A stretch of DNA of 25,045 bases from JANRIZ01 sp033764445 (GCA_033764445.1 JANRIZ010000017.1:1-25045), one strand, 5' to 3'; positions 15,644 to 23,988 are shown, counted from the stretch's first letter. Notes: generated from the sequence alone by a model not told the origin. Program-made: numbers and translations.

Positions 15644-16837
15644 ATGAAAGAACTTTCCCGGATCGTCCCGTTCCTTGACCGTTTTCAAATCGAACTGCCC
15701 AGCTGGGGTTTTGCCGACACCGGAACCCGGTTTGGGAAATACTTCCAGCCGGCGGCGGCCATTGACACCGCCGACAAGATTGCCGATGCCGGGCATGTCC
15801 ACCGGCTGACCGGGGTGTGTCCCACCGTGGCGGTGCATGTGCTTTGGGATTTCAAAGAAGGGGATGCCCCGGAGGAGACCGCCAAAATCGCCCGCAAACA
15901 CGGGATTAAAATCGGGTCCATCAATCCGAACCTATTCCAGGACCAGTGCTACAAACTGGGCAGCTTTGGAAATCCGGACCCCGAAATCCGCCGGCGTGCG
16001 TTGGATCATGTCCTTGACTCGATTGCAATTGGCAAAGCCGTCAAAAGTCATCTGATTTCACTGTGGTTTGCCGACGGCAGCAACTATCCGGGCACCGCCA
16101 ACATCCGGGACCGGATCGGCTGGTTTGAGGAGGGGCTGAAGGCCGCGCATCGGAAATTGGGCCCGAAGGACATCCTGCTTGTCGAGTACAAGCCCTTTGA
16201 GCCCGCCTTTTACCATACGGACATCATGGATTGGGGTGCCTCCTACCTCCTGTGCAAAAAAGCCGGGCCCAAGGCGAAGGTTCTGGTGGATACCGGCCAT
16301 CACTATTCGAGCCAGAACATCGAGCAGATTGTCGCCTGGCTTCTGCATGAGGGGATGCTGGGCGGTTTCCATTTCAATGACCGGCGTTATGCCGATGACG
16401 ATCTGACCCTGGGGTCGATTGATCCCTACCAGATATTCCGCATTTTCCATGAGATCATGCATTATGAGTTCCAGACAGGACGGACCAGTGAGATTGCGTA
16501 CATGATCGACCAATCCCACAATCTCAAGCCCAAGATCGAGGCGATGATCCAGACGGTGGTCACCGCACAGGAACTCTGGGCCAAAGCCGCGCTCGTGGAC
16601 CGCAGATCGCTGGCGCGGTATCAGTCCACAGGCGCACTGGTTGATGCCGAAAACTGTCTCAAGACAGCCTTTGCGACCGATGTCCGTCCCCTGCTGGCGG
16701 CCTGGCGCAAAAGCCGGGGATTGCCCTCGGATCCATTGCAGGAACATCGGCGGAGCGGGTATGAAAAGGACGCGGCCCGTGACCGCACCAGCCGACGCAA
16801 GACTTTGGGCCTGATACAGGGCGGCGGATACGCCTGA
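15644..16837 (+). CDS. L-rhamnose isomerase-like sugar isomerase
   Basis: A 397-residue TIM-barrel aldose-ketose isomerase of the xylose-isomerase-like superfamily, close in type to the RhaI L-rhamnose isomerases of Pseudomonas stutzeri and rhizobia. It converts L-rhamnose to L-rhamnulose or a related sugar. Metal ligand candidates E181 (LVEYKPFEP), D216 (LVDTGHHYS), H243 (GFHFND) and D289 (YMIDQSHN) are spaced 35, 27 and 46 residues apart, exactly as I recall for the P. stutzeri enzyme (E219/D254/H281/D327). No rhamnose kinase, aldolase or regulator is adjacent. Substrate is inferred; other deoxy- or aldoses are possible. ATG 15644 has no strong Shine-Dalgarno, but the N-terminus matches the family (FQIELPSWGFADTGTRFG). 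Confidence 0.85.
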   Translation: MKELSRIVPFLDRFQIELPSWGFADTGTRFGKYFQPAAAIDTADKIADAGHVHRLTGVCPTVAVHVLWDFKEGDAPEETAKIARKHGIKIGSINPNLFQDQCYKLGSFGNPDPEIRRRALDHVLDSIAIGKAVKSHLISLWFADGSNYPGTANIRDRIGWFEEGLKAAHRKLGPKDILLVEYKPFEPAFYHTDIMDWGASYLLCKKAGPKAKVLVDTGHHYSSQNIEQIVAWLLHEGMLGGFHFNDRRYADDDLTLGSIDPYQIFRIFHEIMHYEFQTGRTSEIAYMIDQSHNLKPKIEAMIQTVVTAQELWAKAALVDRRSLARYQSTGALVDAENCLKTAFATDVRPLLAAWRKSRGLPSDPLQEHRRSGYEKDAARDRTSRRKTLGLIQGGGYA

Positions 16838-16896
16838 GCGGGGGCTCGAAGAATCCTCTTGTAACCACCGGGTCACTGTGTCTCTTTGGATGGGTC

Positions 16897-17727
16897 ATGA
16901 AAATCACGTATTTCGGCGAACAGGGCAGCTTTTCGGAAATGGCCGCCCGTCGGCGGTTCAAAAAGGCGGTGTTTCGCGCGGGGAAAACCGCCGCCGACTG
17001 TTTCGAGGACCTTCGGCGGGGGCGGGCGGAGGTCATCGTTGTCCCGATTGAAAACGCCTCCGGAGGCATGATCGATCCGACCGTTGACGAGATGAACCGG
17101 TTTGGGGCCTGGCATCCGGGAAAACATTGGGTGCGGGAGGAGTTGTTGATGTCCATCGAGCTGCTGTTGCTGGCACGGGGAAAGAGGCCCCTGTCCCAGA
17201 TCAAACGCGTCTATTCCCACCGCGCACCCTTTGACCATTGTCATTCCTGGCTCAAGCAGAATCTTCCCAAGGCCCAAAGGGTGTTGTGCGGCAGCACACC
17301 GTTGGCTGCGGCGGAGGCGGCGCAGGATTCGGAGGGGGCGGCCATTGCCAGTGCGGAGGCGGCACAATTGCATGGCTTGGAAATCATCAACCGCGAGGTG
17401 GGTCGCAAGGCGCAGAATCGGACAAAGTTTTTTGCCATCGGCAAAGGTTATCCCCTGCGGGCCAAGCCCGGTCTGGCCACGGTGTTTTTTGAGCTGCCCG
17501 ACACCGTGGGGGCCCTGTGTGACGTCCTGACCGTTCTCAAGGAGAACCGGATCAACCTCAGCCGCATCAGTTCCCGTCCGATCTATGGGAGGCAGGACGA
17601 ATACACCTTCAATGCCGAGCTGGAGCTGGCCTCCAAGCCAGCCGCGATGGAAAAGCTGATGGCCCGACTCAAGCCTGTGACGGATGTCCTGACGCTGGTG
17701 GGACATTATCCGCTGGTCCGAATTTAG
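16897..17727 (+). CDS. pheA: Prephenate dehydratase (PDT-ACT)
   Basis: Converts prephenate to phenylpyruvate in phenylalanine synthesis. The 276-residue protein has the two-lobed PDT domain (about 1-180) and a C-terminal ACT regulatory domain (about 190-276, GALCDVLTVLKENRINLSRI, SSRP). There is no chorismate mutase domain, so this is the stand-alone form. PDT features visible are YFGEQGSFSE, PIENASGG, the STPLAAAEAA loop and the catalytic Thr region as NRTKFF (T176). It differs from the usual pattern: Lys replaces the Arg of the TRF motif and SHRAPFDHC stands in for the usual SHPQALAQC. It lies 59 bases after the isomerase gene and may share its transcript. Confidence 0.88.
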   Translation: MKITYFGEQGSFSEMAARRRFKKAVFRAGKTAADCFEDLRRGRAEVIVVPIENASGGMIDPTVDEMNRFGAWHPGKHWVREELLMSIELLLLARGKRPLSQIKRVYSHRAPFDHCHSWLKQNLPKAQRVLCGSTPLAAAEAAQDSEGAAIASAEAAQLHGLEIINREVGRKAQNRTKFFAIGKGYPLRAKPGLATVFFELPDTVGALCDVLTVLKENRINLSRISSRPIYGRQDEYTFNAELELASKPAAMEKLMARLKPVTDVLTLVGHYPLVRI

Positions 17728-17892
17728 GTATCCAAAAATGAATATTTTCTTGCCATGAGGAGGATGCGGATTAGTCTTGATAGCACCAACCATGGATCAG
17801 CGGCTTCGTGGGTGATGTGAAGGCAATACAAATGACTGTGAATTGTGGCTTTGTGAGGCCAAGTGCGGCAGCTTCTTCCGATCAGGATTCCT

Positions 17893-19035
17893 GTGTTTAT
17901 CGACTTTTATAAGGGCAAAAAAGTGTTGGTCACCGGAGGGACCGGATTCAAAGGTGCCTGGCTGTGTGAATGGCTTTTGATGTTGGGGGCCACCGTTTCA
18001 AATTATTCCCTCGAAGCCCCCACGGAGCCCTCCCTTTTCAACCTTCTCGATCTCGAAAAGCGGCTGACCCACCAGCAGGCGGATATCCGGCATCGGGAAA
18101 CACTGTTGCAGGCGATCAAGGCCTTCAAGCCCGATGTGGTCTTCCACCTCGCCGCCCAGTCCCTCGTGCGTCGATCGTATCAGAATCCCGTTGATACCTT
18201 TGAGACAAATGTGATGGGAACCGTCAACCTGATGGAAGCACTCCGGCAATCGGGGCAGGCGTGTTCCGTGGTGGTGGTGACCACCGACAAATGTTACGAG
18301 AACCGGGAATGGAACCATGGGTACCGGGAGGAGGATGCCCTGGGCGGGTACGATCCGTACAGCGCCAGCAAGGCGTGTGCGGAGCATGTGGTGGCCGCGT
18401 ACCGGCGGAGTTTTTTCAATGGGGCGGCCGGATCAAAAATGGCCCTGGCCACCGCGCGGGCGGGCAATGTCATCGGGGGCGGGGACTGGGCGGCGGACCG
18501 GATCATTCCCGACTGCATCCGAAGCCTTCAGAATGGGCAGGCGATCCGCGTGCGGAACAAAACGGCCACGCGTCCCTGGCAACATGTGCTGGAGCCCCTG
18601 GGCGGGTATCTGTGGCTGGCCTGCCAGCAAAGCCGGGCGGAAATCAAAAGCTTTTCGGAACTCCCGCAGTGGGACCGGAACATTTTTTCCACCGCCTTTA
18701 ACTTTGGTCCCGGGGTGACCTCGAACCGGACCGTTGAGGAGGTTGTTCGTGAGCTGTTGAAGTATTGTTCCGGCTCCTGGGAGGATGCCTCCGATCCCCA
18801 GGCCCCCCATGAGGCGGGAAAGCTGCATTTGAGTGTGGACAAGGCGTATCATCTTTTGGGCTGGCATCCGGTCTGGGATTTTGCGGAGACCGTCAAAGAA
18901 ACCGCGTTATGGTACAAAAACCACCTGGGAACCAACACCCAGGATCGTCGGCGGCTCATTGATCTGACACGCCAGCAGATCCAGCATTATGCCCAGGCGG
19001 CCCGGCAACAGGGATTGAACTGGGCGATGGCGTGA
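17893..19035 (+). CDS. rfbG: CDP-glucose 4,6-dehydratase
   Basis: Makes CDP-4-keto-6-deoxyglucose, the common precursor of CDP-linked 3,6-dideoxyhexoses such as paratose and tyvelose. About 380 residues of an extended short-chain dehydrogenase: NAD-binding TGGTGFKGAWL at the N-terminus, VVVTTDKCYEN, the YSASK catalytic pair and the RfbG-type stretches NVIGGGDWA, DRIIPD and RPWQHVLEPLGGYL. GTG 17893 is preferred to the upstream GTG 17863 because AGGA lies five bases before it and because RfbG proteins usually start just ahead of the FYxGKKVLVTG strand. No rfbF, rfbH or rfbS is in the window. It opens the polysaccharide cluster. Confidence 0.93.
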   Translation: MFIDFYKGKKVLVTGGTGFKGAWLCEWLLMLGATVSNYSLEAPTEPSLFNLLDLEKRLTHQQADIRHRETLLQAIKAFKPDVVFHLAAQSLVRRSYQNPVDTFETNVMGTVNLMEALRQSGQACSVVVVTTDKCYENREWNHGYREEDALGGYDPYSASKACAEHVVAAYRRSFFNGAAGSKMALATARAGNVIGGGDWAADRIIPDCIRSLQNGQAIRVRNKTATRPWQHVLEPLGGYLWLACQQSRAEIKSFSELPQWDRNIFSTAFNFGPGVTSNRTVEEVVRELLKYCSGSWEDASDPQAPHEAGKLHLSVDKAYHLLGWHPVWDFAETVKETALWYKNHLGTNTQDRRRLIDLTRQQIQHYAQAARQQGLNWAMA

Positions 19036-19077
19036 GGGGTATCTTTGAATTTGTAAAGACTGCCATCAGATGATAAA

Positions 19078-19311
19078 TTGAATTGCGCACTGGAAAAAAT
19101 CATTTCAATTCACATAGAAAAGCTGCCTGAAGGCTATTATTTGGCCACATCCGAAGATGTACCAGGTCTTGTTGCCCAAGGGAGGACGGTTTCAGAAACC
19201 ATCGAAATCGCTCGGGATGTCGCCCGAAAATTGATGGAAATGAATACTGTCACAAACAACGATCAATCTCTTTCGGATTCGTTTGATTATCCACTTGTCG
19301 TTGGAGTTTAG
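19078..19311 (+). CDS. HicB-like antitoxin
   Basis: A small acidic protein of 77 residues with the HicB/DUF1902 fold pattern: EKIISIHIEKLPEGYYLATSEDVPGLVAQG, then an amphipathic helix (TIEIARDVARKLMEM). HicB proteins neutralise a small HicA RNase and can bind DNA at the promoter. Only a TTG start is available, since the in-frame stop at 19054 lies close upstream. One base separates it from a hicA-like gene. It lies inserted between two polysaccharide genes, with no obvious cluster role. Identification rests on pattern and context. Confidence 0.7.
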   Translation: MNCALEKIISIHIEKLPEGYYLATSEDVPGLVAQGRTVSETIEIARDVARKLMEMNTVTNNDQSLSDSFDYPLVVGV

Positions 19312-19312
19312 G

Positions 19313-19533
19313 ATGGGACGACTGGGCGGGTACAAATATAGGGAAATCATCAAACGACTCAAACATTTTGGATTTGAGTTTCATCGTCAGGCTGCCGGGA
19401 GTCACGAAATTTGGTTCAACCCCAAAACCCAAAAGGTCAACACAATTCCTTATCATTCTGCGATATGCCAGAAGGAACATTGCGAGCCACTTTAAAACAG
19501 GCGGATATCAGCCCTGATCAATTCCTCGGATAA
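19313..19533 (+). pseudogene. Frameshifted HicA-type toxin gene
   Basis: The N-terminal reading frame encodes a typical HicA: MGRLGGYKYREIIKRLKHFG, then the dsRBD-like strands with GSHEIWFN containing the expected His. After IPYHS the frame runs into an out-of-place AICQKEHCEPL and stops at 19495. Moving to the next frame from 19465 gives MPEGTLRATLKQADISPDQF, the normal C-terminus of HicA (compare GTLRSILRQAGI), ending at 19533. A one-base deletion around 19460-19463 explains both halves. It follows the HicB-like gene by one base. A sequencing error or a functional short form cannot be excluded; expected intact length is about 73 residues. Confidence 0.8.
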
Positions 19534-19563
19534 CTATGGGTTTTTTGGCGCAGCCAACGACCA

Positions 19564-20718
19564 GTGAAATATGACTTTCTGATTGTTGGGGCGGGATTTT
19601 CCGGGTTGGTACTGGGGGAGCGGCTCTCGAATGAACTCGGCAAAACATGTCTGGTCATTGATCGGCGGAACCATATCGGGGGGAACGCGTACGATGAGCA
19701 TGATGCGGCGGGGGTGCTGGTGCACCGGTACGGTCCCCATTATTTCCGGACCAATTCGCGCAAGGTCATTGATTATCTCTCCCGGTTTACGGAATGGCAC
19801 CATGTGGATTACAAGGTTCTGAGCTTCACCGAAGGGCGTTATTGGAGTTTTCCCGTCAATCTCAGGACCTTTGAACAGATGCTGGGCCGGGCCAGCACCA
19901 CCGGGGAGTTTGAGGCATACCTTGCCGGGAAACGCGAGAAGATCGATGCCCCGCAGAATTCCGAGGAAGTGATCGTGTCGCAGGTCGGATGGGAGCTGTA
20001 TGAAAAGTTTTTCAAAAACTACACGCTCAAACAATGGCGGCGCCATCCCCGGGAACTCGATGCCAGTGTGTGCGGACGGATACCGCTTCGCACCAACCGC
20101 GATGACCGGTATCTTTCGGAGGGGTTCCAGGCCCTGCCCAAGGAGGGATACACCGCCCTCTTCCGCAAAATGATCGCCGCTTCGCCCCGGATGACGGTTC
20201 GGTTGGGGGCCTGCTTTCAGGAAATCAAAAAGGCGGTTGAATACGGATTTCTGATATTCACCGGGCCCATTGATGAATATTTTGATTACTGTCTGGGGCG
20301 CCTGCCCTACCGAAGTCTGCGGTTTGAGCCTGAAACCCATGGGGCGGAGGAGTTGAAGAAACGGGAATCGGTGAGCGGAAAAAAGGGTTTCTGGCAGCCG
20401 GAAATGCAGGTCAACTATCCGGATCCCGATGTGCCCTACACACGGACGGTGGAAATCAAACATGCCACGGGCCAGGAATGCGACAATACCACCGTGGTGC
20501 GCGAGTATCCCGAGGAATACGGTCCCGGGAGGGAGGCCTACTATCCCGTGCCCACACAGGAAAGTGCCGCCCTGTACCGGGAATATGAGCAGCTGGCCTC
20601 GAAGGAGAACGACGTTCTGTTCACGGGTCGGCTCGGAACCTACCGGTACTACAATATGGACCAGGTGGTGGCCATGGCCCTCACACAGTTTGAAAAGTTG
20701 AGGATGCGTTTCCCATGA
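19564..20718 (+). CDS. glf: UDP-galactopyranose mutase
   Basis: Interconverts UDP-galactopyranose and UDP-galactofuranose using FAD, giving the galactofuranose found in O-antigens and other surface glycans. The 384-residue protein begins with the FAD Rossmann motif GAGFSG (9-14) and IDRRNHIGGNAYDE, and it keeps the GLF features NYTLKQW, the RIPLRTNRDDRY region and GRLGTYRYYNMDQVV at the C-terminus. The start is GTG at 19564. It overlaps the next gene by four bases (ATGA), so it is coupled to rfbA. The end of hicA lies 30 bases upstream. Confidence 0.95.
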   Translation: MKYDFLIVGAGFSGLVLGERLSNELGKTCLVIDRRNHIGGNAYDEHDAAGVLVHRYGPHYFRTNSRKVIDYLSRFTEWHHVDYKVLSFTEGRYWSFPVNLRTFEQMLGRASTTGEFEAYLAGKREKIDAPQNSEEVIVSQVGWELYEKFFKNYTLKQWRRHPRELDASVCGRIPLRTNRDDRYLSEGFQALPKEGYTALFRKMIAASPRMTVRLGACFQEIKKAVEYGFLIFTGPIDEYFDYCLGRLPYRSLRFEPETHGAEELKKRESVSGKKGFWQPEMQVNYPDPDVPYTRTVEIKHATGQECDNTTVVREYPEEYGPGREAYYPVPTQESAALYREYEQLASKENDVLFTGRLGTYRYYNMDQVVAMALTQFEKLRMRFP

Positions 20719-21602
20719 ATCCATCACGCAGGGGGATCATCCTGGCAGGCGGGACCGGCACCCGCCTTTTTCCGAACACCATTTCGGTCAGCAAGCAGCT
20801 GATGCCTGTTTACGACAAGCCGATGATCTATTATCCGCTTTCGGTCCTGATGCTCTCCGGAATCCGGGAGGTGTTGATCATCACCACCCCTGAGGATTCG
20901 CAGGCCTTCCAGAGGCTTTTGGGAAATGGGGAACCTTTTGGTCTCCGCATCGAGTATGCCGTCCAACCCAAACCCGAGGGTCTGGCCCAGGCCTTTGTCA
21001 TCGGGGCGGATTTTATCGGGGATCACCCTTCCTGTCTGATCCTGGGCGACAACCTGTTTTATGGGGTCGAGCTGCATTTGATCCTGCAAAAGGTTTCACG
21101 GCAGGTCAGCGGCTCGACCATCTTTGCCTATCCGGTGTCGGACCCCGAACGGTATGGCGTGGTGGAGTTTGACCCGCAGGGGAAGGCATTGTCACTGGAG
21201 GAAAAACCCTTGCAGCCCAAATCCCGGTATGCCGTTCCCGGCATTTATTTTTATGACAAGTCGGTCGTTTCCATGGCGCGGGACTTGAAACCCTCAAAAC
21301 GCGGAGAGTTGGAAATCACCGATTTGAACCGCCTGTATCTCGAGGCGGGCACCCTTTCTGTTGAGATCATGAGCCGCGGGATCGCATGGTTGGATACCGG
21401 CACGCCCGACAGCCTGATGGATGCCTCCAATTTCGTGCAGGTCATTCAGAAACGGCAGGGTCTTCTGATCGCCTGTCCCGAGGAAATCGCCTTCCGGCAG
21501 GGATGGATCGGCAGGGCGTCACTTCAGGAGTCTTCCCGCCGGATGGGCAAATCCCAATATTCCGCCTATCTCTCCAGATTGATGGAGGAAATCACCGCAT
21601 GA
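20715..21602 (+). CDS. rfbA: Glucose-1-phosphate thymidylyltransferase
   Basis: Couples dTTP and glucose-1-phosphate to dTDP-glucose, the entry to dTDP-rhamnose and related sugars. The 295-residue protein has the nucleotidyltransferase motif GGTGTRLFP (12-20), followed by SKQLMPVYDKPMIYYPL and the LILGDNLFYG segment with the catalytic Asp. Sequence type is RmlA/RfbA rather than the cytidylyltransferase RfbF, so it does not directly feed rfbG. ATGA overlaps link it to glf upstream and to the epimerase downstream. The usual rmlB, rmlC and rmlD are not in the window. Confidence 0.95.
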   Translation: MNPSRRGIILAGGTGTRLFPNTISVSKQLMPVYDKPMIYYPLSVLMLSGIREVLIITTPEDSQAFQRLLGNGEPFGLRIEYAVQPKPEGLAQAFVIGADFIGDHPSCLILGDNLFYGVELHLILQKVSRQVSGSTIFAYPVSDPERYGVVEFDPQGKALSLEEKPLQPKSRYAVPGIYFYDKSVVSMARDLKPSKRGELEITDLNRLYLEAGTLSVEIMSRGIAWLDTGTPDSLMDASNFVQVIQKRQGLLIACPEEIAFRQGWIGRASLQESSRRMGKSQYSAYLSRLMEEITA

Positions 21603-22675
21603 GTGTGGTCCTTGTCACCGGGTCCGGGGGACTGATCGGTTCCGAGGCCTGCACGCATTTTGCGGCCCAGGGCCATGACATTGTGGGGATCGACAATGAC
21701 ATGCGGCGCGAATTTTTTGGGGAGGAAGCCTCCACGGACTGGAACCGTCGGGAACTCGAAAAACAGCTGGGGAAAAGGTATACCCATGTGTCGGCGGATA
21801 TCCGGAATTTTGAGGCCATCACCCAGGTTTTCAACCGGCATGGAAAGGACATCAGGCTGGTGATCCATGCCGCGGCCCAGCCCTCCCACGATTGGGCGGC
21901 ACGCGATCCACAGAAGGATTTTGGTGTCAATGCCGTGGGCACTCTCAATCTGCTGGAGGCTGTGCGGAAACATTGCCCGGAGGCCTCATTCATTTTCACC
22001 TCCACCAACAAGGTTTATGGGGATACACCCAACCGACTGCCGCTCATCGAGCAGGAAACCCGTTGGGAAATCGATCCCTCACATCCGTATGCCACTGGGA
22101 TCACCGAGGACATGAGCATTGACCAGTCCACGCACAGTGTCTTTGGAGCCTCCAAGGTGGCGGCGGATGTGATGGTGCAGGAGTACGGGCGTTATTTTGG
22201 GATGAAGACCGTCTGCTTTCGGGGGGGGTGCCTGACCGGGCCGAATCATTCGGGGACCAAACTGCACGGATTTCTGGCGTATCTGATGAAATGCATTGTG
22301 ACGGGAACCGAATATGCGGTTTTTGGATACAAGGGGAAACAGGTGCGGGACAACATTCACTGTGCTGATTTGATCGCCGCATTTGACGCCTTTTTCAAGG
22401 CTCCAAGGTCCGGGGAGGTATACAATATGGGGGGTGGCAGGGGCAGCAATTGCTCCATGCTGGAGGCCATTGAAAAGGGCGAAAAAATTGCGGGTCGTCC
22501 GTTGCGGTGGGCGTACCGGGAGGAGAACCGAATCGGCGACCATATCTGGTATGTTTCGAGCCTCTCCAAGTTTAAAAGTCATTATCCAGAGTGGAAACAA
22601 CGGTATTCGATCGATGGCATTTTGAAGGATATTTTCGAGAAAAACCGGGAGAGATGGAAGAGTCTTGAAAACTGA
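21599..22675 (+). CDS. CDP-paratose 2-epimerase-like SDR (first copy)
   Basis: A 358-residue extended SDR resembling the CDP-paratose/tyvelose 2-epimerase family, probably acting on a nucleotide-activated sugar. Features: TGSGGLIGSE near the N-terminus, VNAVGTLNLLEAVR, the active-site strand FTSTNKVYG (about 133-141), and HSVFGASKVAAD. At the YxxxK position the tyrosine is replaced by F182, with K186 retained. This may be normal for the subfamily or may change activity. The ATG at 21599 overlaps the rfbA stop by four bases; the frame is open further upstream, but that part overlaps rfbA. The gene ends 173 bases before the second epimerase. The exact product is uncertain. Confidence 0.8.
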   Translation: MSVVLVTGSGGLIGSEACTHFAAQGHDIVGIDNDMRREFFGEEASTDWNRRELEKQLGKRYTHVSADIRNFEAITQVFNRHGKDIRLVIHAAAQPSHDWAARDPQKDFGVNAVGTLNLLEAVRKHCPEASFIFTSTNKVYGDTPNRLPLIEQETRWEIDPSHPYATGITEDMSIDQSTHSVFGASKVAADVMVQEYGRYFGMKTVCFRGGCLTGPNHSGTKLHGFLAYLMKCIVTGTEYAVFGYKGKQVRDNIHCADLIAAFDAFFKAPRSGEVYNMGGGRGSNCSMLEAIEKGEKIAGRPLRWAYREENRIGDHIWYVSSLSKFKSHYPEWKQRYSIDGILKDIFEKNRERWKSLEN

Positions 22676-22848
22676 GAAGCTGAAAATTTGAGAAATACTG
22701 AAATGCTGAAAATTGTTTTTGAGATTAACTTTTGCTTCGAGAAACGAACAAAATTATCTCAATCCTGAAAACATCATTTTTAAAACACCGCGCAAATAAT
22801 TTTCCGCACTTCAGCCTTTCAGTATTTCGCAATTTCAGCATTTTCCCC
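22676..22848. repeat. Period-8 repeat-flanked palindromic region
   Basis: No gene. On the left, TGA words repeat every 8 bases (one gap of 10) at 22673-22713, as CTGAGAAG, CTGAAAAT, CTGAAATG, CTGAAAAT. On the right, at about 22813-22847, the same octad occurs in inverted orientation (reverse complement CTGAAATT, GCGAAATA, CTGAAAGG). Between them, 22719-22739 and 22743-22762 form an imperfect stem (TTGAGAT / ATCTCAA outer, TTCG/CGAA inner, AGAA-like loop). The whole is a nested inverted repeat, resembling a small MITE-like or hairpin element, and its left arm includes the stop codon of the first epimerase. Confidence 0.55.
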
Positions 22849-23988
22849 ATGAAACTTTTAATCACCGGAATCTGTGGGTTTGTGGGCTGTCGTCTGGCCC
22901 GGAATCTGTCACGCGACTTTGAGGTCGTGGGGGTGGATAATTTTTGCCGGGCAGGGAGCGAGTTGAATCGGCGTGTTTTAAGCGATCTGGGAATCCGCGT
23001 GCGGCATGCCGATCTTCGCCTGGCAAGTGATCTGGAGTCATTGCCGCAAACCGATTGGGTCATCGAGGCGGCCGCCAATCCCTCGGTGTTGGCCGGCGTG
23101 GATGGAAGGACTTCTTCGCGCCAATTGACGGAGCAGAACCTGCTGACGACCCTCAACACCCTGGAATTCTGCAAGAAGCACGGTGCAGGATTCATCATGC
23201 TCAGCACGAGCCGGGTTTATGGGATCAGGCCGCTTTCATCAATCTCCGTAAAGGCACAGGGGTCGCGTTTTGTGGTCCAAACTGGGGATATGCCTGCCGG
23301 GATCGGTTCCCAGGGAATCCGCGAGGATTTCAGCACAAGTTCTCCGATCTCCCTGTACGGGGCCACAAAACTGGCCTCTGAAACGATGTCACTTGAATAC
23401 GGCGACGCCTTTGGATTCCCCGTCAGGATCAATCGGTGTGGTGTCATGGCGGGAGCGGGTCAGTTTGGCCGGGCCGATCAGGGGATTTTTTCGTTTTGGA
23501 TCCATTCCTTCAGGGAACAGAAGCCGCTCAAATACATCGGTTTTGGAGGAAAGGGGTATCAGGTCCGGGACTGTCTGCACCCGGAGGATCTGGCGGAATT
23601 GATCCGCAAACAAATGGTCACTGCTGGAGACTTACCTTCGAAATCCGTAGGCCAACAACCGGCAACCGACAACCGACAACCGATTCCCCCTGCCGCCCAA
23701 CGCCCAACCCCCAACGCGCAACGAATCTTCAATGTCTCCGGGGGACTCCAAAATTCCATGTCTCTTGCGGAACTCAGCCAGTGGTGTGGTCAACGCTATT
23801 GCGCGGTCCCCATCTCATCCGATCCCACACAGCGTCCCTTTGACCTGCCCTGGGTGGTGCTGGACTCCTCACGGGTCCGGGATCAATTTGATTGGGTTCC
23901 CCAATGGGGGATGGACCGCATCCTTGAGGAAATCGCAACCTTCGCGGAGTCCCATTCTGACTGGTTGGAGCTGACGGCCGGGTCATGA
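22849..23988 (+). CDS. CDP-paratose 2-epimerase-like SDR (second copy) with repeat insert
   Basis: A 379-residue extended SDR of the CDP-paratose/tyvelose 2-epimerase type. Features: TGICGFVG near the N-terminus, LSTSRVYG, the catalytic YGATK (Y170, K174), and INRCGVMAGAGQFGRADQGI followed by YIGFGGKGYQVRDCLH. It differs strongly from the first copy, so it is not a recent duplicate. At about residues 258-293 a low-complexity segment rich in Gln, Pro, Ala and Asn lies between a helix (RKQMVTAG) and the conserved IFNVSGG strand. It is encoded by a period-7 DNA repeat. The insert probably sits in a surface loop. ATG 22849 lacks a good Shine-Dalgarno but is the first Met before the Rossmann strand. 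Confidence 0.88.
   Translation: MKLLITGICGFVGCRLARNLSRDFEVVGVDNFCRAGSELNRRVLSDLGIRVRHADLRLASDLESLPQTDWVIEAAANPSVLAGVDGRTSSRQLTEQNLLTTLNTLEFCKKHGAGFIMLSTSRVYGIRPLSSISVKAQGSRFVVQTGDMPAGIGSQGIREDFSTSSPISLYGATKLASETMSLEYGDAFGFPVRINRCGVMAGAGQFGRADQGIFSFWIHSFREQKPLKYIGFGGKGYQVRDCLHPEDLAELIRKQMVTAGDLPSKSVGQQPATDNRQPIPPAAQRPTPNAQRIFNVSGGLQNSMSLAELSQWCGQRYCAVPISSDPTQRPFDLPWVVLDSSRVRDQFDWVPQWGMDRILEEIATFAESHSDWLELTAGS
23657..23726 (+). repeat. Heptanucleotide tandem repeat inside the epimerase gene
   Basis: AAC recurs at 23657, 23664, 23671, 23678, 23699, 23706, 23713 and 23720, all in strict 7-base phase; the two units at 23685 and 23692 are degenerate. Units read AACCGGC, AACCGAC, AACCGAC, AACCGAT, then two C-rich units, AACGCCC, AACCCCC, AACGCGC and AACGAAT. 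Ten units span 70 bases. The reading frame stays open, yielding the Gln/Pro/Asn-rich insert of the epimerase. Confidence 0.9.

Noticed and set aside
23641..23730. Possible CRISPR-like array in the epimerase
   Set aside because: The period is 7 bases with no spacers, which is a simple tandem repeat.
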